DNA of 64,000 bases from Lysinibacillus odysseyi 34hs-1 = NBRC 100172 (GCF_001591965.1 NZ_BCVX01000004.1:310001-374000), one strand, 5' to 3'; shown: positions 26,112 through 36,223, numbered from the stretch's first letter. The notes: a model not told the origin generated them from the sequence alone. A program made the numbers and translations.

Positions 26112-27137
26112 ATGATTGAGTTACGTAATATAACAAAAGTTTACAAAACAAAAAACGGCGAATTGACAGCCGTAGACAATGTAAGCTTATCGATTGAAAA
26201 AGGGGAAATATACGGCATTATCGGGTACAGCGGTGCAGGTAAAAGTACAATGATCCGTCTGCTGAATGGCCTGGAAAAGCCGACGACGGGCTCGGTCCTA
26301 GTAAACAGGGAGGAAATCTCAGCAATCTCTGGTGGAAAGCTTCGTGCAGCACGCCATAAGATTAGTATGATCTTCCAGCATTTTAACCTGTTATGGTCCC
26401 GAACAGTGGAAGAGAATATTGCTTTTCCATTGGAAATCGCAGGTATGTCCAAACAGGAGCGTACAAAACGGGTAGCAGAGCTTATTGACTTAGTCGGTTT
26501 GACAGGACGAGGCAAAGCATACCCTTCTCAATTATCAGGGGGACAGAAGCAGCGTGTCGGGATTGCACGGGCGCTTGCCAACAATCCGGAAGTACTGCTG
26601 TGCGATGAAGCAACCTCCGCCTTGGATCCAGAGACAACAGATTCAATCCTTGAGCTTTTACTGGATATCAATAAACGTTTAGGATTGACAATTGTACTTA
26701 TTACACACGAAATGCACGTTATACGTAAAATTTGCCATCGTGTAGCTGTTATGGAAGCAGGGAAGGTTGTAGAGACTGGAAAGGTATTAGACGTCTTCCA
26801 GAACCCGCAGGCGCCGATTACGAAAAGGTTCGTCTCGCAAGTGTCAGGTACAAATGAAACAAAAGAATCAATTGAGCAGATTCTGGAAAACTATCCTTCC
26901 GGTAAGCTTGTGAAAGTAACGTTCGTTGGACAAGCTACAGAACAGCCTATTATTTCTCATTTAATTAAAGAGTACGGAGTGGATGTCAATATTGTACATG
27001 GAACAATTTCCTATACAACAAGCGGGCCATATGGGACATTGATTGTGCATATAGACGGAACAGAGGAACAAGTACAGACGGTGCTCCACGTACTGGCGAA
27101 ACATGAATTACAAACGGAGGTGATTGAGCATGCTTAG
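26112..27137 (+). CDS. metN: Methionine ABC transporter ATPase
   Basis: Cytosolic ATPase of the D/L-methionine importer, 341 residues as in B. subtilis. Walker A is GYSGAGKST, the signature LSGGQKQR and Walker B LLCDEATSALD; the C-terminal about 80 residues form the ACT-like NIL domain that senses methionine. ATG 26112 (MIELRN) has GGAG at 26102-26105; the 6 codons before it overlap the terminator. It overlaps metP by eight bases. Regulated by the SAM riboswitch. Confidence 0.95.
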   Translation: MIELRNITKVYKTKNGELTAVDNVSLSIEKGEIYGIIGYSGAGKSTMIRLLNGLEKPTTGSVLVNREEISAISGGKLRAARHKISMIFQHFNLLWSRTVEENIAFPLEIAGMSKQERTKRVAELIDLVGLTGRGKAYPSQLSGGQKQRVGIARALANNPEVLLCDEATSALDPETTDSILELLLDINKRLGLTIVLITHEMHVIRKICHRVAVMEAGKVVETGKVLDVFQNPQAPITKRFVSQVSGTNETKESIEQILENYPSGKLVKVTFVGQATEQPIISHLIKEYGVDVNIVHGTISYTTSGPYGTLIVHIDGTEEQVQTVLHVLAKHELQTEVIEHA

Positions 27138-27798
27138 TCAATTATTTCCGAATGTGAACTGGGAGAAGATGACAGAAGCTTTATACGAAACAATGTATAT
27201 GACAGCTGTTTCTACAATCATTACATTTATTTTAGGGTTGGCAATTGGTATTTTGCTGTTCTTAACAAGCCCTTATCAATTATGGGCGAATAAAATCGTG
27301 TACTTTTTAACAGGATCTGTAGTAAATATTTTCCGTTCGATTCCCTTTATCGTCCTGATTATTTTACTCATTCCATTTACGAAGTTTTTAGTAGGTTCCA
27401 TCCGTGGGGCGAATGCGGCATTACCGGCACTTATCATCGGGGCTGCTCCGTTTTATGCCCGGATGGTATTGATTGCTCTGCGTGAGATTGATAAAGGCGT
27501 TATCGAGGCAGCGCGCTCAATGGGTGCGAAAACATCGACAATTATTTTTAAAGTGTTAATGCCGGAAAGTTTACCGGCCCTTATTTCAGGGATTACGGTG
27601 ACAGCGGTCGCACTTGTAGGTTATACAGCGATGGCGGGTATTATCGGGGCAGGCGGTTTAGGGAACCTAGCATATTTAGAAGGATTCCAGCGAAATCGCC
27701 CTGACGTAACACTAATGGCGACAATTCTCATATTACTTGTCGTTTTCATTATCCAATACATTGGTGACTTCATTACATCAAAAATTGATAAACGTTAA
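27130..27798 (+). CDS. metP: Methionine ABC transporter permease
   Basis: 222-residue integral membrane permease (MetI/MetP) with about five helices. The coupling loop is EIDKGVIEAARSMGAKTSTIIFKVLMPESLP. ATG 27130 follows GGAGG by nine bases and overlaps the end of metN, so the two are translationally coupled; the TTG at 27124 is an unnecessary alternative. Confidence 0.93.
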   Translation: MLSQLFPNVNWEKMTEALYETMYMTAVSTIITFILGLAIGILLFLTSPYQLWANKIVYFLTGSVVNIFRSIPFIVLIILLIPFTKFLVGSIRGANAALPALIIGAAPFYARMVLIALREIDKGVIEAARSMGAKTSTIIFKVLMPESLPALISGITVTAVALVGYTAMAGIIGAGGLGNLAYLEGFQRNRPDVTLMATILILLVVFIIQYIGDFITSKIDKR

Positions 27799-27856
27799 TT
27801 TGTGCGTCCGCGCACCTATCATATAAATCTAATAAGAGAAGGCAGGTTTTCAGATT

Positions 27857-28723
27857 ATGGCATTTCTAACGAAGAAAAAAGTATTGGCTTCTACATTGGT
27901 ATCGGCATCTGTATTAGCATTAGCAGCGTGCGGTTCAGATGAGGAAGGCAAAAATACAGGCAGCTCGGACAAGAAAGGTGAAGAAGAATCATCTACATTA
28001 GTCGTTGGTGCATCTAATACACCACATGCGATTATTTTAGAGCAGGTGGAACCGATTTTAGAAGAGCAGGGTATTGATTTAGAAATTGAAACTTATCAGG
28101 ATTATGTATTGCCGAACCAAGACCTTGAAAGCGGCGAGATTGATGCAAACTACTTCCAGCACATCCCTTATTTTGAAGCGCAAAAAAAAGAGTTTGGTTA
28201 TGATTTTGCCAACGCTGGCGGTATCCATATAGAGCCGATCGGTATCTACTCAAAAAAATATAAATCACTTTCAGAATTGCCGGAAGGAGCTACAATTCTT
28301 TTATCAAATTCTGTAGCTGACCATGGCCGTATGCTGTCTTTACTTGAACAAGAAGGCTTGATCAAGCTGAAGGAAGGCATTGATAAAACGGAAGCAGAAC
28401 TTTCCGATATTGTGGAAAACCCTAAGAACTTTAAATTTGATGCAGAGACGGAAGCTTCATTGCTTTACCAAATGTATGAAAATGAAGAAGGCGATGCGGT
28501 ATTAATCAACTCAAACTATGCAATCGATAATGGTTTGAATCCGTTGAAAGACTCCATTGCTATCGAAAATTCAGAATCACCATATGTAAATATCATTGCG
28601 GTACGTGCAGGTGATGAGAATGATAAAAAAGTCAAGGCATTGGTAGAAGCTTTACATTCAAAAGAAATTCAAGAATTCATTCTAGATGAGTGGGGCGGCT
28701 CTGTCGTACCAGTCACTGAATAA
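27857..28723 (+). CDS. metQ: Methionine-binding lipoprotein
   Basis: 288-residue NlpA/MetQ-family substrate-binding lipoprotein. The signal peptide ends in LALAACGS with the lipid Cys at 25. TLVVGASNTPHAIILEQV and NADYFQH-type segment EIDANYFQHIPYFE are the family's ligand-binding landmarks. Third gene of the met operon, followed by a strong terminator. It delivers methionine to MetNP at the outer face of the membrane. Confidence 0.94.
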   Translation: MAFLTKKKVLASTLVSASVLALAACGSDEEGKNTGSSDKKGEEESSTLVVGASNTPHAIILEQVEPILEEQGIDLEIETYQDYVLPNQDLESGEIDANYFQHIPYFEAQKKEFGYDFANAGGIHIEPIGIYSKKYKSLSELPEGATILLSNSVADHGRMLSLLEQEGLIKLKEGIDKTEAELSDIVENPKNFKFDAETEASLLYQMYENEEGDAVLINSNYAIDNGLNPLKDSIAIENSESPYVNIIAVRAGDENDKKVKALVEALHSKEIQEFILDEWGGSVVPVTE

Positions 28724-28730
28724 GTAGATG

Positions 28731-28765
28731 AAACCCAAGATCGTTTTAGATCTTGGGTTTTTTGT
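28731..28765 (+). terminator. Terminator of the metNPQ operon
   Basis: AAACCCAAGATC (28731-28742) pairs with GATCTTGGGTTT (28749-28760), followed by TTTT. Confidence 0.9.
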
Positions 28766-28786
28766 GAATTCAGCAATATTCCCCGG

Positions 28787-28911
28787 GAAATCGACAGCAT
28801 TAGAGGAAATCGCTGATAAAATGGCAATATCGCTGATAAATACCCGAAAACCGCCGATAAATCTCCATGATACGCTGATATTCTGACCGAAATCGCTGAT
28901 ATCTATCAGAA
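28787..28911. repeat. Tandem array of a CGCTGATA motif, 20-21 bp period
   Basis: Cores start at 28811, 28831, 28852, 28873 and 28894, with a weaker one (CGACAGCA) at 28792; spacings are 19, 20, 21, 21 and 21. Four cores read CGCTGATA and one CGCCGATA, usually preceded by AAAT or ATAT; a C/G-rich trio sits between cores. The array lies between the met terminator and another terminator, outside all genes. It is not a CRISPR: the unit is too short and spacers are only about 12 bases. Confidence 0.75.
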
Positions 28912-28925
28912 TGTCCGTACGAACA

Positions 28926-28960
28926 AGCTGTCTCCCATAAGTGGAGTCGGCTTTTTTTAT
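28926..28960 (+). terminator. Terminator following the repeat array
   Basis: AGCTGTCTCC (28926-28935) pairs with GGAGTCGGCT (28943-28952) with one mismatch, followed by seven T. It reads rightward and overlaps the 3' end of gltC, so a rightward transcript through the array could end here. Confidence 0.6.
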
Positions 28961-29859
28961 TGGAATTGGGATAAACGGGAGAAAAAGTTTGTTACGAAAT
29001 CAAGAAATACTTTTTCGGAGGCAGCGAGCTCCCTGTTTGTTGGTGAAATAACCCCTACTGTACGGCGGATTGCAGGAATAGTGATCGGCATTTTTACTGT
29101 AAAGCGAGGGGTAGAATCATAAAGGGAACTCTCAGGCAGCAATGTTACCCCAATGCCTGCTGCAACAAGTCCTTTCAAAGCATCCATATCTTCCCCGACA
29201 GATGTAATTGCCGGGATGAATCCAACTGATCTGCATGCTTCGACAGCTACTTTATGGAGAATGTATCCTTCTGGGAAAAGGACAAAATTTTCATTTCGTA
29301 AATCGACGAGATTAATCTGTTCATTTTTCGCCAGCGGATGATTAGCAGGAAGGAGTGCATAGATATTTTCACTAAACAGAATGGTTGTATTAATTGTTTC
29401 ATCCTTTGGAGGAAGGGGCCCTAAAAACGCCAGATTTAGTTCGCGGTTTTTTACCGAGTCAATTAAAAACTTGTATGATCCTTGACGCAGATGGAATGAT
29501 ACATCCGGATATTCCTTTTTAAAGGCAGAGATGACAGTCGGTAATACATAACTTGCTAAACTAGTCGGAAACCCGATTTTTATCGTTCCCTTTGCCGGAT
29601 CTAAATACTCCTCGACTTGTTTAGCAGCGAAATCAATTGCCTTAAGCGCGGTAATAGTGTGCTCCAAAAAGGTTTTACCAATTGGTGTTAACCTAACATT
29701 GCGTCCAATTCTTTCGAAAAGCGGAGTACCTAACTCTTCTTCCAGGTTGGCGATTTGCCGGCTAATAGCTGACTGCGCTACGTGAAGATGCTCTGCAGCC
29801 TCAGAAATATGTTCGCGTTGTGCTACTTCTACAAAATAGCGTAACTGGCGTAATTCCAC
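28957..29859 (-). CDS. gltC: LysR-family activator of glutamate synthase
   Basis: 300-residue LysR-type regulator, the length of B. subtilis GltC. The winged helix-turn-helix is near 1-60 (HISEAAEHLHVAQSAISRQIANLEEELG), followed by the effector domain. It is divergent from the glutamate synthase genes, as in B. subtilis, which supports GltC. I chose the GTG at 29859 (MELRQLRYF), six bases after GGGGTG; the GTG three codons upstream overlaps that site. It activates gltAB when glutamate is limiting, in the studied case. Confidence 0.93.
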   Translation of the reverse strand: MELRQLRYFVEVAQREHISEAAEHLHVAQSAISRQIANLEEELGTPLFERIGRNVRLTPIGKTFLEHTITALKAIDFAAKQVEEYLDPAKGTIKIGFPTSLASYVLPTVISAFKKEYPDVSFHLRQGSYKFLIDSVKNRELNLAFLGPLPPKDETINTTILFSENIYALLPANHPLAKNEQINLVDLRNENFVLFPEGYILHKVAVEACRSVGFIPAITSVGEDMDALKGLVAAGIGVTLLPESSLYDSTPRFTVKMPITIPAIRRTVGVISPTNRELAASEKVFLDFVTNFFSRLSQFQ

Positions 29860-29875
29860 TGTTTTCACCCCATCT

Positions 29876-29890
29876 ATCTAAATATTAGAT
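29876..29890. promoter_or_regulatory. GltC operator (T-N11-A palindrome)
   Basis: ATCTAAATATTAGAT is a LysR-type inverted repeat placed between the divergent gltC and gltA starts, where B. subtilis GltC binds. Confidence 0.65.
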
Positions 29891-29911
29891 TAATTACATC
29901 CAAACTATATA

Positions 29912-29941
29912 TTGTTTATATTATTTCGAAAACTTTAAAAT
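29912..29941 (+). promoter_or_regulatory. Predicted gltA promoter
   Basis: TTGTTT (29912-29917) and TAAAAT (29936-29941) are spaced by 18 bases. The match is weak, as expected for an activator-dependent promoter; the GltC box lies just upstream of the -35. Confidence 0.45.
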
Positions 29942-29977
29942 GTAAATACGCAATTGAAAGATTTGGGGGGAATTTAC

Positions 29978-32900
29978 ATGGCTTTTCATCAATATCCAGA
30001 AGCGCAAGGTCTTTATTCACCGGAGTTCGAGCATGACGCATGTGGAATTGGAATGTATGCGCATATGAAGGGACAGCCGTCACATGAAATTGTAAAGAAC
30101 GGTTTGGAGATGTTATGTCGCCTGGAACACCGCGCAGGACGTGGAGGAGACGGTAAAACAGGTGACGGAGCAGGCATTATGGTACAAATTCCGCACGCAT
30201 TTTTCAAGTTAAACTGTACGGAACTTGACCTGCCTCATAAAGGAGAATATGGCGTAGGGCAGCTCTTCTTTACTAAGAAAGAAGAAGAGCGCCTGGCGAT
30301 TGAAGCAAAATTGAACGAACTCATCAAAGCAGAGGGGCAGTCATTAATTGGATGGCGGCTGGTACCGACAAATGAAGACAATTTGAGTGACATTGCAAAA
30401 TCCTCAGCACCCATTGTGCGCCAGGTGTTTATCCGTAATCATACAGACGGCAGATTAGCCTTTGAACGGAAGCTGTATATTATCCGTAAGCAGCTGGAAC
30501 AGTGGGCGGACGCACAAGGATATGAATTCTATTGCCCTAGCCTTTCAAGTGAGACAATGGTTTTTAAAGGGTTATTGGCTCCGGAAGAGGTAAGTAGTTT
30601 TTATGAAGATTTGCAGAATGAAAGCTTTATGTCGGCATTTGCCCTTGTTCACTCCCGCTATTCGACGAACACATTTCCATCTTGGAAGCGTGCGCACCCA
30701 AACCGCTATATTATCCATAATGGAGAAATTAATACGCTACGCGGTAACATCAACTGGATGCGTGCCCGTGAACAGCAATTTGTCTCTGAAGCATTCGGAG
30801 ACGATTTACAAAAGCTACTCCCTATCATTGATTCGACCGGTTCTGACTCTTCCATGCTGGATAATGCATTTGAATTTTTTGTATTAGCTGGACGTTCACC
30901 AGCTCATGCAGCGATGATGCTCATACCGGAGCCGTGGACGGAAAATCCTCGTATCGATAAAGGGCGTAAAGCTTTTTATCAATATCATGCAGCCTTAATG
31001 GAGCCATGGGATGGACCTACAGCGATCTGTTTTACTGACGGCAAGCAAATCGGAGCTATTCTCGATCGCAATGGATTGCGCCCAGGCAGACTATATGTGA
31101 CAAAAGACAATCATGTTATCTTCTCTTCTGAAACAGGGGTGGTAGATATACAAGAGGATCAGGTAGTCATGAAAGACTGCCTAAGCCCAGGGCGCATGCT
31201 GTTAATCGATCTGGAGCAAGGCAGAATAATTTCTGATGAAGAACTAAAGGCTGAAATGGCTGCACGAGAACCTTATCAGAAATGGCTTGAAGAAAACATG
31301 CTGAAACTGGAAGTGCAAAAGGAAGAAGCAGAGATTGTAAGTGACTTGACGCTTCGTCAAAAGGTTTACGGCTATACTTTTGAAGATGTGCAAAAATATA
31401 TCGTTCCGTTAGCAAAAGAAGGAAAAGACCCTTTAGGCTCTATGGGGAATGATACGCCGCTTGCTGTCTTGTCAGACCGGCCGCAGTCACTGTTTAACTA
31501 TTTTAAACAGCTGTTCGCCCAAGTAACAAATCCGCCGATTGATTCGATCCGCGAGCATGTTGTCACTTCCACAATGACCTTGCTTGGAAAAGAAGGAAGC
31601 CTGCTCCATCCAACGGCAGAAAATGCAAGACGCATTATGCTAGAGACACCTATTTTAACAAACAGCGAGTACAAACGCTTATTAGAGAACAAAAATAAAG
31701 ACTTTCAATCGTTCGTTATCTCACTTTCATATACAAAAAATATGGAAGACGAACTAGATCGCATACGTCAGCAGGCAGGAGCCGCTATAGAGCAAGGTGC
31801 ATCCTTGCTTGTGCTTTGTGACAATGTAACACAACCCGCTGCACCAACAGTACCTGTACTTCTCGCAGCAAGCAGTCTACATCAGTTCTTGGTACGAAAG
31901 GGACTACGTACAAAGGTGAGCCTGATCGTTAATAGCGGCGAAGCGCGGGAAGTGCATCATTTTGCCGCTTTAATCGGCTTTGGCGTAGATGCCATCAATC
32001 CGTATCTTGCCTACGCTACAATACAGGAAGCGATCGAAAAGGGAACCTTGCAGGCTGACTACCAAACTGCTGTAAAAAAATATCGTAAAGGAGCAACAGA
32101 GGGAGTAGTGAAGGTAATGTCAAAAATGGGGATTTCTACTGTGCAGTCATACCGAGGAGCACAGGTGTTTGAAGCAGTAGGAATTAGTAAGGATGTAATC
32201 GATGAACACTTCACAGGTACAGCCTCCCAAATTGATGGCATTGATTTAGAGACAATTGGAGAAGAGGCAAAGCGACGCTATGAATATGCGGTAAAGGCAA
32301 TGCGTGCTGAGCTGGAATCCGGATCTGATTTCCAATGGCGGTCAGATGGGGAGCACCATGCTTTCAATCCAAAAACAATCCATACATTACAATGGGCAGC
32401 ACGAAAAAATGATTACGGTTTATATCGTATGTATGCAGAAATGGCAAACGAAGAGCGAATCGGCTTCTTGCGGAATTTATTTGACTTTAAGGAGGCAGAA
32501 CGCAAAATCCCATTAGAAGAGGTAGAACCGGTGGATGCTATCGTTAAGCGCTTTAAAACCGGTGCGATGTCCTTTGGCTCCTTATCGAAGGAAGCCCATG
32601 AAACATTAGCGGTTGCAATGAACCGTCTAGGTGCCCGCTCTAATTCCGGTGAGGGGGGAGAAGACCCAGCACGATTTATACCGGATGCAAATGGGGACAG
32701 TCGCCGCAGTGCGATTAAGCAAATTGCTTCGGGACGTTTCGGTGTGAAATCACATTACCTTGTAAATGCTGATGAACTGCAAATTAAAATGGCGCAGGGG
32801 GCAAAACCAGGCGAAGGAGGGCAATTGCCGGGTAATAAGGTCTATCCTTGGGTGGCAGAAGTACGTGGCTCTACACCAGGGGTTGGATTAATTTCACCTC

Positions 32901-34468
32901 CGCCTCATCATGATATTTACTCCATTGAGGATATGGCTCAACTAATTCATGACTTAAAGAACGCTAATCGTTATGCACGGATTTCCGTCAAGCTTGTAGC
33001 GAAGGCTGGTGTAGGTACGATAGCCGCTGGTGTTGCTAAAGGATCAGCAGATGTTATTGTGATTTCGGGATACGATGGAGGAACAGGTGCTTCACCGAAA
33101 ACCTCTATTAAACATACAGGACTTCCATGGGAGCTGGGGCTTGCAGAGGCACATCAAACATTAATGTTGAATGGTCTCCGTGATCGGGTTGTCCTGGAAA
33201 CTGACGGGAAATTAATGACAGGAAAAGATGTGGTCATGGCAGCTCTCTTAGGAGCAGAGGAGTTTGGATTCGCCACAGCCCCGTTAATTGTTTTAGGCTG
33301 CGTGATGATGAGGGCATGTCACCTGGATACTTGCCCGGTAGGCGTGGCGACACAAAACCCGGAACTTCGCGCCAAATTCATGGGCAGTGCCGACCACGTA
33401 GTAAATTATATGCGATTTGTAGCAGAAGAAATGCGTGAATATATGTCAATATTAGGTTTCCGTACCGTAGAGGAAATGGTCGGAAGAACAGACGCCCTGG
33501 TGATTTCTGAACGCACGAAGCAGCACTGGAAGGCAAGTCAGCTGGATCTGACAGCTCTTCTTCACCAAATGCAGGGTCCACGTACGAAACAGCGTGAGCA
33601 GGATCACGGTATAGCGGCAAGCTTTGATCTAGTACATTTGCTGCCGGCCGTAGAAAAAGCGATTGAAGAGAAGGAAAAGATGGAGCTTTCATTTCCTATT
33701 AAAAATACAGATCGCGTAATGGGAACAATTGTCGGAAGTGAAATTTCCCGTAAATACGGAGAACAGGGATTGTTGGATGACACGATTAACCTCACATTTA
33801 CTGGCCACGCTGGGCAAAGTTTCGGTGCCTTTATCCCACGAGGAATGACGATGAAGGTTATAGGTGATGTAAACGACTATTTTGGAAAAGGGTTGTCTGG
33901 CGGTAAGGTTATAGCTGTGCCGCCGATCAAGGGGGACTATGAGAGGAATATCATTGCGGGCAATGTATGTCTGTACGGTGCAACAGACGGTCACGCATTT
34001 ATTAATGGCCGGGCAGGACACAGATTTGCTGTACGTAACTCAGGTGCTCGCATCGTGGTGGAAGGAATTGGCGATCATGGCTGTGAATACATGACAGGCG
34101 GTCGTATTGTTGTCCTGGGCGATGTTGGCCAAAACTTTGGCGCAGGCATGTCGGGGGGAGTTGCATATGTCTTGCCAACAAATGCAGCTGCATTTAAGGC
34201 ACAGTGTAATATGGAAATGATCGAATTTGCGAAGTTGGAGGAGAAAAGTGAAATCGAAGCAGTTCGTCATATGATTATTCAGCATCTCGAACAGACAGAC
34301 AGTACGGCAGCACGCAATATATTAGCCAATTGGGAAGAAGCAGTACCGAAATTTGTGAAGGTTGTACCGACGGATTACCAGGCAATGATAAATAAAATCA
34401 ATTTCCACAAGCTGCAAGGACTGACGGATGAAAAGGCAGCAATGAAGGCATTTGTGGAAACAACATGA
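29978..34468 (+). CDS. gltA: Glutamate synthase (NADPH) large subunit
   Basis: Transfers the amide of glutamine to 2-oxoglutarate to give two glutamates; FMN and a 3Fe-4S cluster sit in this chain. 1496 residues (B. subtilis 1520). The N-terminal amidotransferase nucleophile is Cys22 (EHDACGIGMYAHMKG), exposed after propeptide removal. The FMN domain has GGEDPARF and SGYDGGTGASPKTSIKHTG; the Fe-S cysteines are in RACHLDTCPVGVATQ; the C-terminal beta-helix has repeated G-x-x-GGR turns. GGGGGG precedes the ATG at 29978. It needs Fe-S clusters from the nearby suf operon and is activated by GltC. Confidence 0.96.
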   Translation: MAFHQYPEAQGLYSPEFEHDACGIGMYAHMKGQPSHEIVKNGLEMLCRLEHRAGRGGDGKTGDGAGIMVQIPHAFFKLNCTELDLPHKGEYGVGQLFFTKKEEERLAIEAKLNELIKAEGQSLIGWRLVPTNEDNLSDIAKSSAPIVRQVFIRNHTDGRLAFERKLYIIRKQLEQWADAQGYEFYCPSLSSETMVFKGLLAPEEVSSFYEDLQNESFMSAFALVHSRYSTNTFPSWKRAHPNRYIIHNGEINTLRGNINWMRAREQQFVSEAFGDDLQKLLPIIDSTGSDSSMLDNAFEFFVLAGRSPAHAAMMLIPEPWTENPRIDKGRKAFYQYHAALMEPWDGPTAICFTDGKQIGAILDRNGLRPGRLYVTKDNHVIFSSETGVVDIQEDQVVMKDCLSPGRMLLIDLEQGRIISDEELKAEMAAREPYQKWLEENMLKLEVQKEEAEIVSDLTLRQKVYGYTFEDVQKYIVPLAKEGKDPLGSMGNDTPLAVLSDRPQSLFNYFKQLFAQVTNPPIDSIREHVVTSTMTLLGKEGSLLHPTAENARRIMLETPILTNSEYKRLLENKNKDFQSFVISLSYTKNMEDELDRIRQQAGAAIEQGASLLVLCDNVTQPAAPTVPVLLAASSLHQFLVRKGLRTKVSLIVNSGEAREVHHFAALIGFGVDAINPYLAYATIQEAIEKGTLQADYQTAVKKYRKGATEGVVKVMSKMGISTVQSYRGAQVFEAVGISKDVIDEHFTGTASQIDGIDLETIGEEAKRRYEYAVKAMRAELESGSDFQWRSDGEHHAFNPKTIHTLQWAARKNDYGLYRMYAEMANEERIGFLRNLFDFKEAERKIPLEEVEPVDAIVKRFKTGAMSFGSLSKEAHETLAVAMNRLGARSNSGEGGEDPARFIPDANGDSRRSAIKQIASGRFGVKSHYLVNADELQIKMAQGAKPGEGGQLPGNKVYPWVAEVRGSTPGVGLISPPPHHDIYSIEDMAQLIHDLKNANRYARISVKLVAKAGVGTIAAGVAKGSADVIVISGYDGGTGASPKTSIKHTGLPWELGLAEAHQTLMLNGLRDRVVLETDGKLMTGKDVVMAALLGAEEFGFATAPLIVLGCVMMRACHLDTCPVGVATQNPELRAKFMGSADHVVNYMRFVAEEMREYMSILGFRTVEEMVGRTDALVISERTKQHWKASQLDLTALLHQMQGPRTKQREQDHGIAASFDLVHLLPAVEKAIEEKEKMELSFPIKNTDRVMGTIVGSEISRKYGEQGLLDDTINLTFTGHAGQSFGAFIPRGMTMKVIGDVNDYFGKGLSGGKVIAVPPIKGDYERNIIAGNVCLYGATDGHAFINGRAGHRFAVRNSGARIVVEGIGDHGCEYMTGGRIVVLGDVGQNFGAGMSGGVAYVLPTNAAAFKAQCNMEMIEFAKLEEKSEIEAVRHMIIQHLEQTDSTAARNILANWEEAVPKFVKVVPTDYQAMINKINFHKLQGLTDEKAAMKAFVETT

Positions 34469-34630
34469 GACAAAGAGCTAGCCATTTCGAAATAGGTAAG
34501 CTAATAACACTTTGCTCTTCGTAAAGGCAAAACATTGTGATAAATATTCTTCTAACAACAAAGGACTGGGCCATAAGCAAGTAAAGCCTTTAGACATGCA
34601 AATGTGTTCATAGTAAGAGGAGGAGTCTAG

Positions 34631-36112
34631 ATGGGTAAACCGACTGGATTTATGGAATACAAACGAGAAAAGACGAAGGAGCAGCCAACGCTAGAAAGAG
34701 TTTCAAACTGGAAGGAATATGCTTCTAGACTGTCGGATGCATCACTACAAACACAGGGGGCACGCTGTATGGACTGCGGCACGCCTTTCTGTCATATGGG
34801 AGTTGAAATTCGTGGGACAGCTGCAGGGTGCCCCATCAACAATGTCATCCCCGAATGGAATGATCTGGTATACAAGGGGCAGTGGAAGGAAGCATTAGAT
34901 CGGCTGCATATGACAAACAACTTCCCGGAATTTACAGGGCGCGTATGTCCCGCACCTTGCGAGGGCTCCTGTACATTAGCCATTACAGATCCAGCAGTAG
35001 CAATTAAATCGATTGAACGTACAATCATTGATAAAGGCTTTGAAAACGGCTGGGTTGTTCCGCGGATCCCTCGTCATAGAACAGGCCGGAAAGTTGCTGT
35101 CATTGGATCAGGCCCTGCAGGATTAGCAGCGGCCGATGAATTAAATCAGCTTGGACATAAAGTGACTGTATTTGAACGTGCAGATCGCCCGGGCGGATTG
35201 TTAATGTATGGTATTCCTAACATGAAGCTTGAAAAAGAAGTGATAGAGCGCCGGGTCAATCTACTAGCGTTAGAAGGAATCGAATTTAAATGCAGCATAA
35301 ATATAGGGGTGGATATTCCAATAGAGGAGCTTCGGTCCCAGTATGATGCAGTTATCCTATGTATCGGTGCGCAGAAGCAGCGCCTGCTGCATATGGAAGG
35401 GGCTGATGCTGAGGGAATTCATCTGGCTATGGACTACTTGACAAATGTGACAAAGAGCCTGCTCGACTCAAACTTTGAAGATGGCAAAGCTTTGAATGTG
35501 GAAGGGAAGGATGTCATTGTTATAGGTGGCGGAGATACGGGGGCTGACTGCGTAGCGACAGCCATCCGTCAAAATTGTAAATCCGTCTATCAATTTGGTA
35601 AACATCCCGCGCTGCCAGTCAGCCGTACGGAAGAGAATCCATGGCCTAAAGATCCGAATGTCTTCACATTGGACTATGCGTATGCAGAGGTAAATGATGT
35701 AAAAGGATATGACCCGCGTGAATATTGCATTCAAACGCAAAAAATTGTGAAGGATGAAAATGGTCATATAAAAGAGCTTCATACGATTCAAATGGAAAAA
35801 ATCCTTGGTGAAGACGGCTTTCATTATTTCAAGGAGCTGCCAGGGACAGAACGTGTATGGCCGGCCCAATATGTATTTGTTGCAATCGGCTTTGAGGGAG
35901 TTGAAAAGTCGCTGCCTGAGCAGTTTGGAGTGGATGTGGCAAATAATCGTATTCGCGCCTCAGTAAAGGACTTTGAAACAAATATTCCCGGTATATTTGC
36001 TGCAGGAGACGCACGCCGTGGTCAAAGTCTTGTCGTATGGGCCATTAAGGAAGGACGCAGCGTAGCAGCAAGCGTACATTATTATTTGCAGGAAACACGG
36101 CTATTTGCCTGA
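34631..36112 (+). CDS. gltB: Glutamate synthase small subunit
   Basis: 493-residue flavoprotein that feeds electrons from NAD(P)H to the large subunit. N-terminal Cys motifs CMDCGTPFCHMG and CPAPCEGSC bind 4Fe-4S clusters; VAVIGSGPAGLAAADEL binds FAD and VIGGGDTGADCVATA binds the nicotinamide dinucleotide. GAGGAGG precedes the ATG. It lies 162 bases after gltA with no terminator between them, so both form one operon. Confidence 0.95.
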   Translation: MGKPTGFMEYKREKTKEQPTLERVSNWKEYASRLSDASLQTQGARCMDCGTPFCHMGVEIRGTAAGCPINNVIPEWNDLVYKGQWKEALDRLHMTNNFPEFTGRVCPAPCEGSCTLAITDPAVAIKSIERTIIDKGFENGWVVPRIPRHRTGRKVAVIGSGPAGLAAADELNQLGHKVTVFERADRPGGLLMYGIPNMKLEKEVIERRVNLLALEGIEFKCSINIGVDIPIEELRSQYDAVILCIGAQKQRLLHMEGADAEGIHLAMDYLTNVTKSLLDSNFEDGKALNVEGKDVIVIGGGDTGADCVATAIRQNCKSVYQFGKHPALPVSRTEENPWPKDPNVFTLDYAYAEVNDVKGYDPREYCIQTQKIVKDENGHIKELHTIQMEKILGEDGFHYFKELPGTERVWPAQYVFVAIGFEGVEKSLPEQFGVDVANNRIRASVKDFETNIPGIFAAGDARRGQSLVVWAIKEGRSVAASVHYYLQETRLFA

Positions 36113-36223
36113 GTGATAGGAAAGAGCATTTGGAAAGTTGTTTTGTATCTTCTTTTTATGGTGATAAGAGGAATAGTTTCCGATAGGCACATAAGTAAGT
36201 AACTTCGAAAAACACGTAACGAA

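Noticed and set aside
28787-28911. CRISPR array
   Set aside because: The unit is about 8-12 bases with spacers of similar length and no cas genes; real CRISPR repeats are 23 bases or more.
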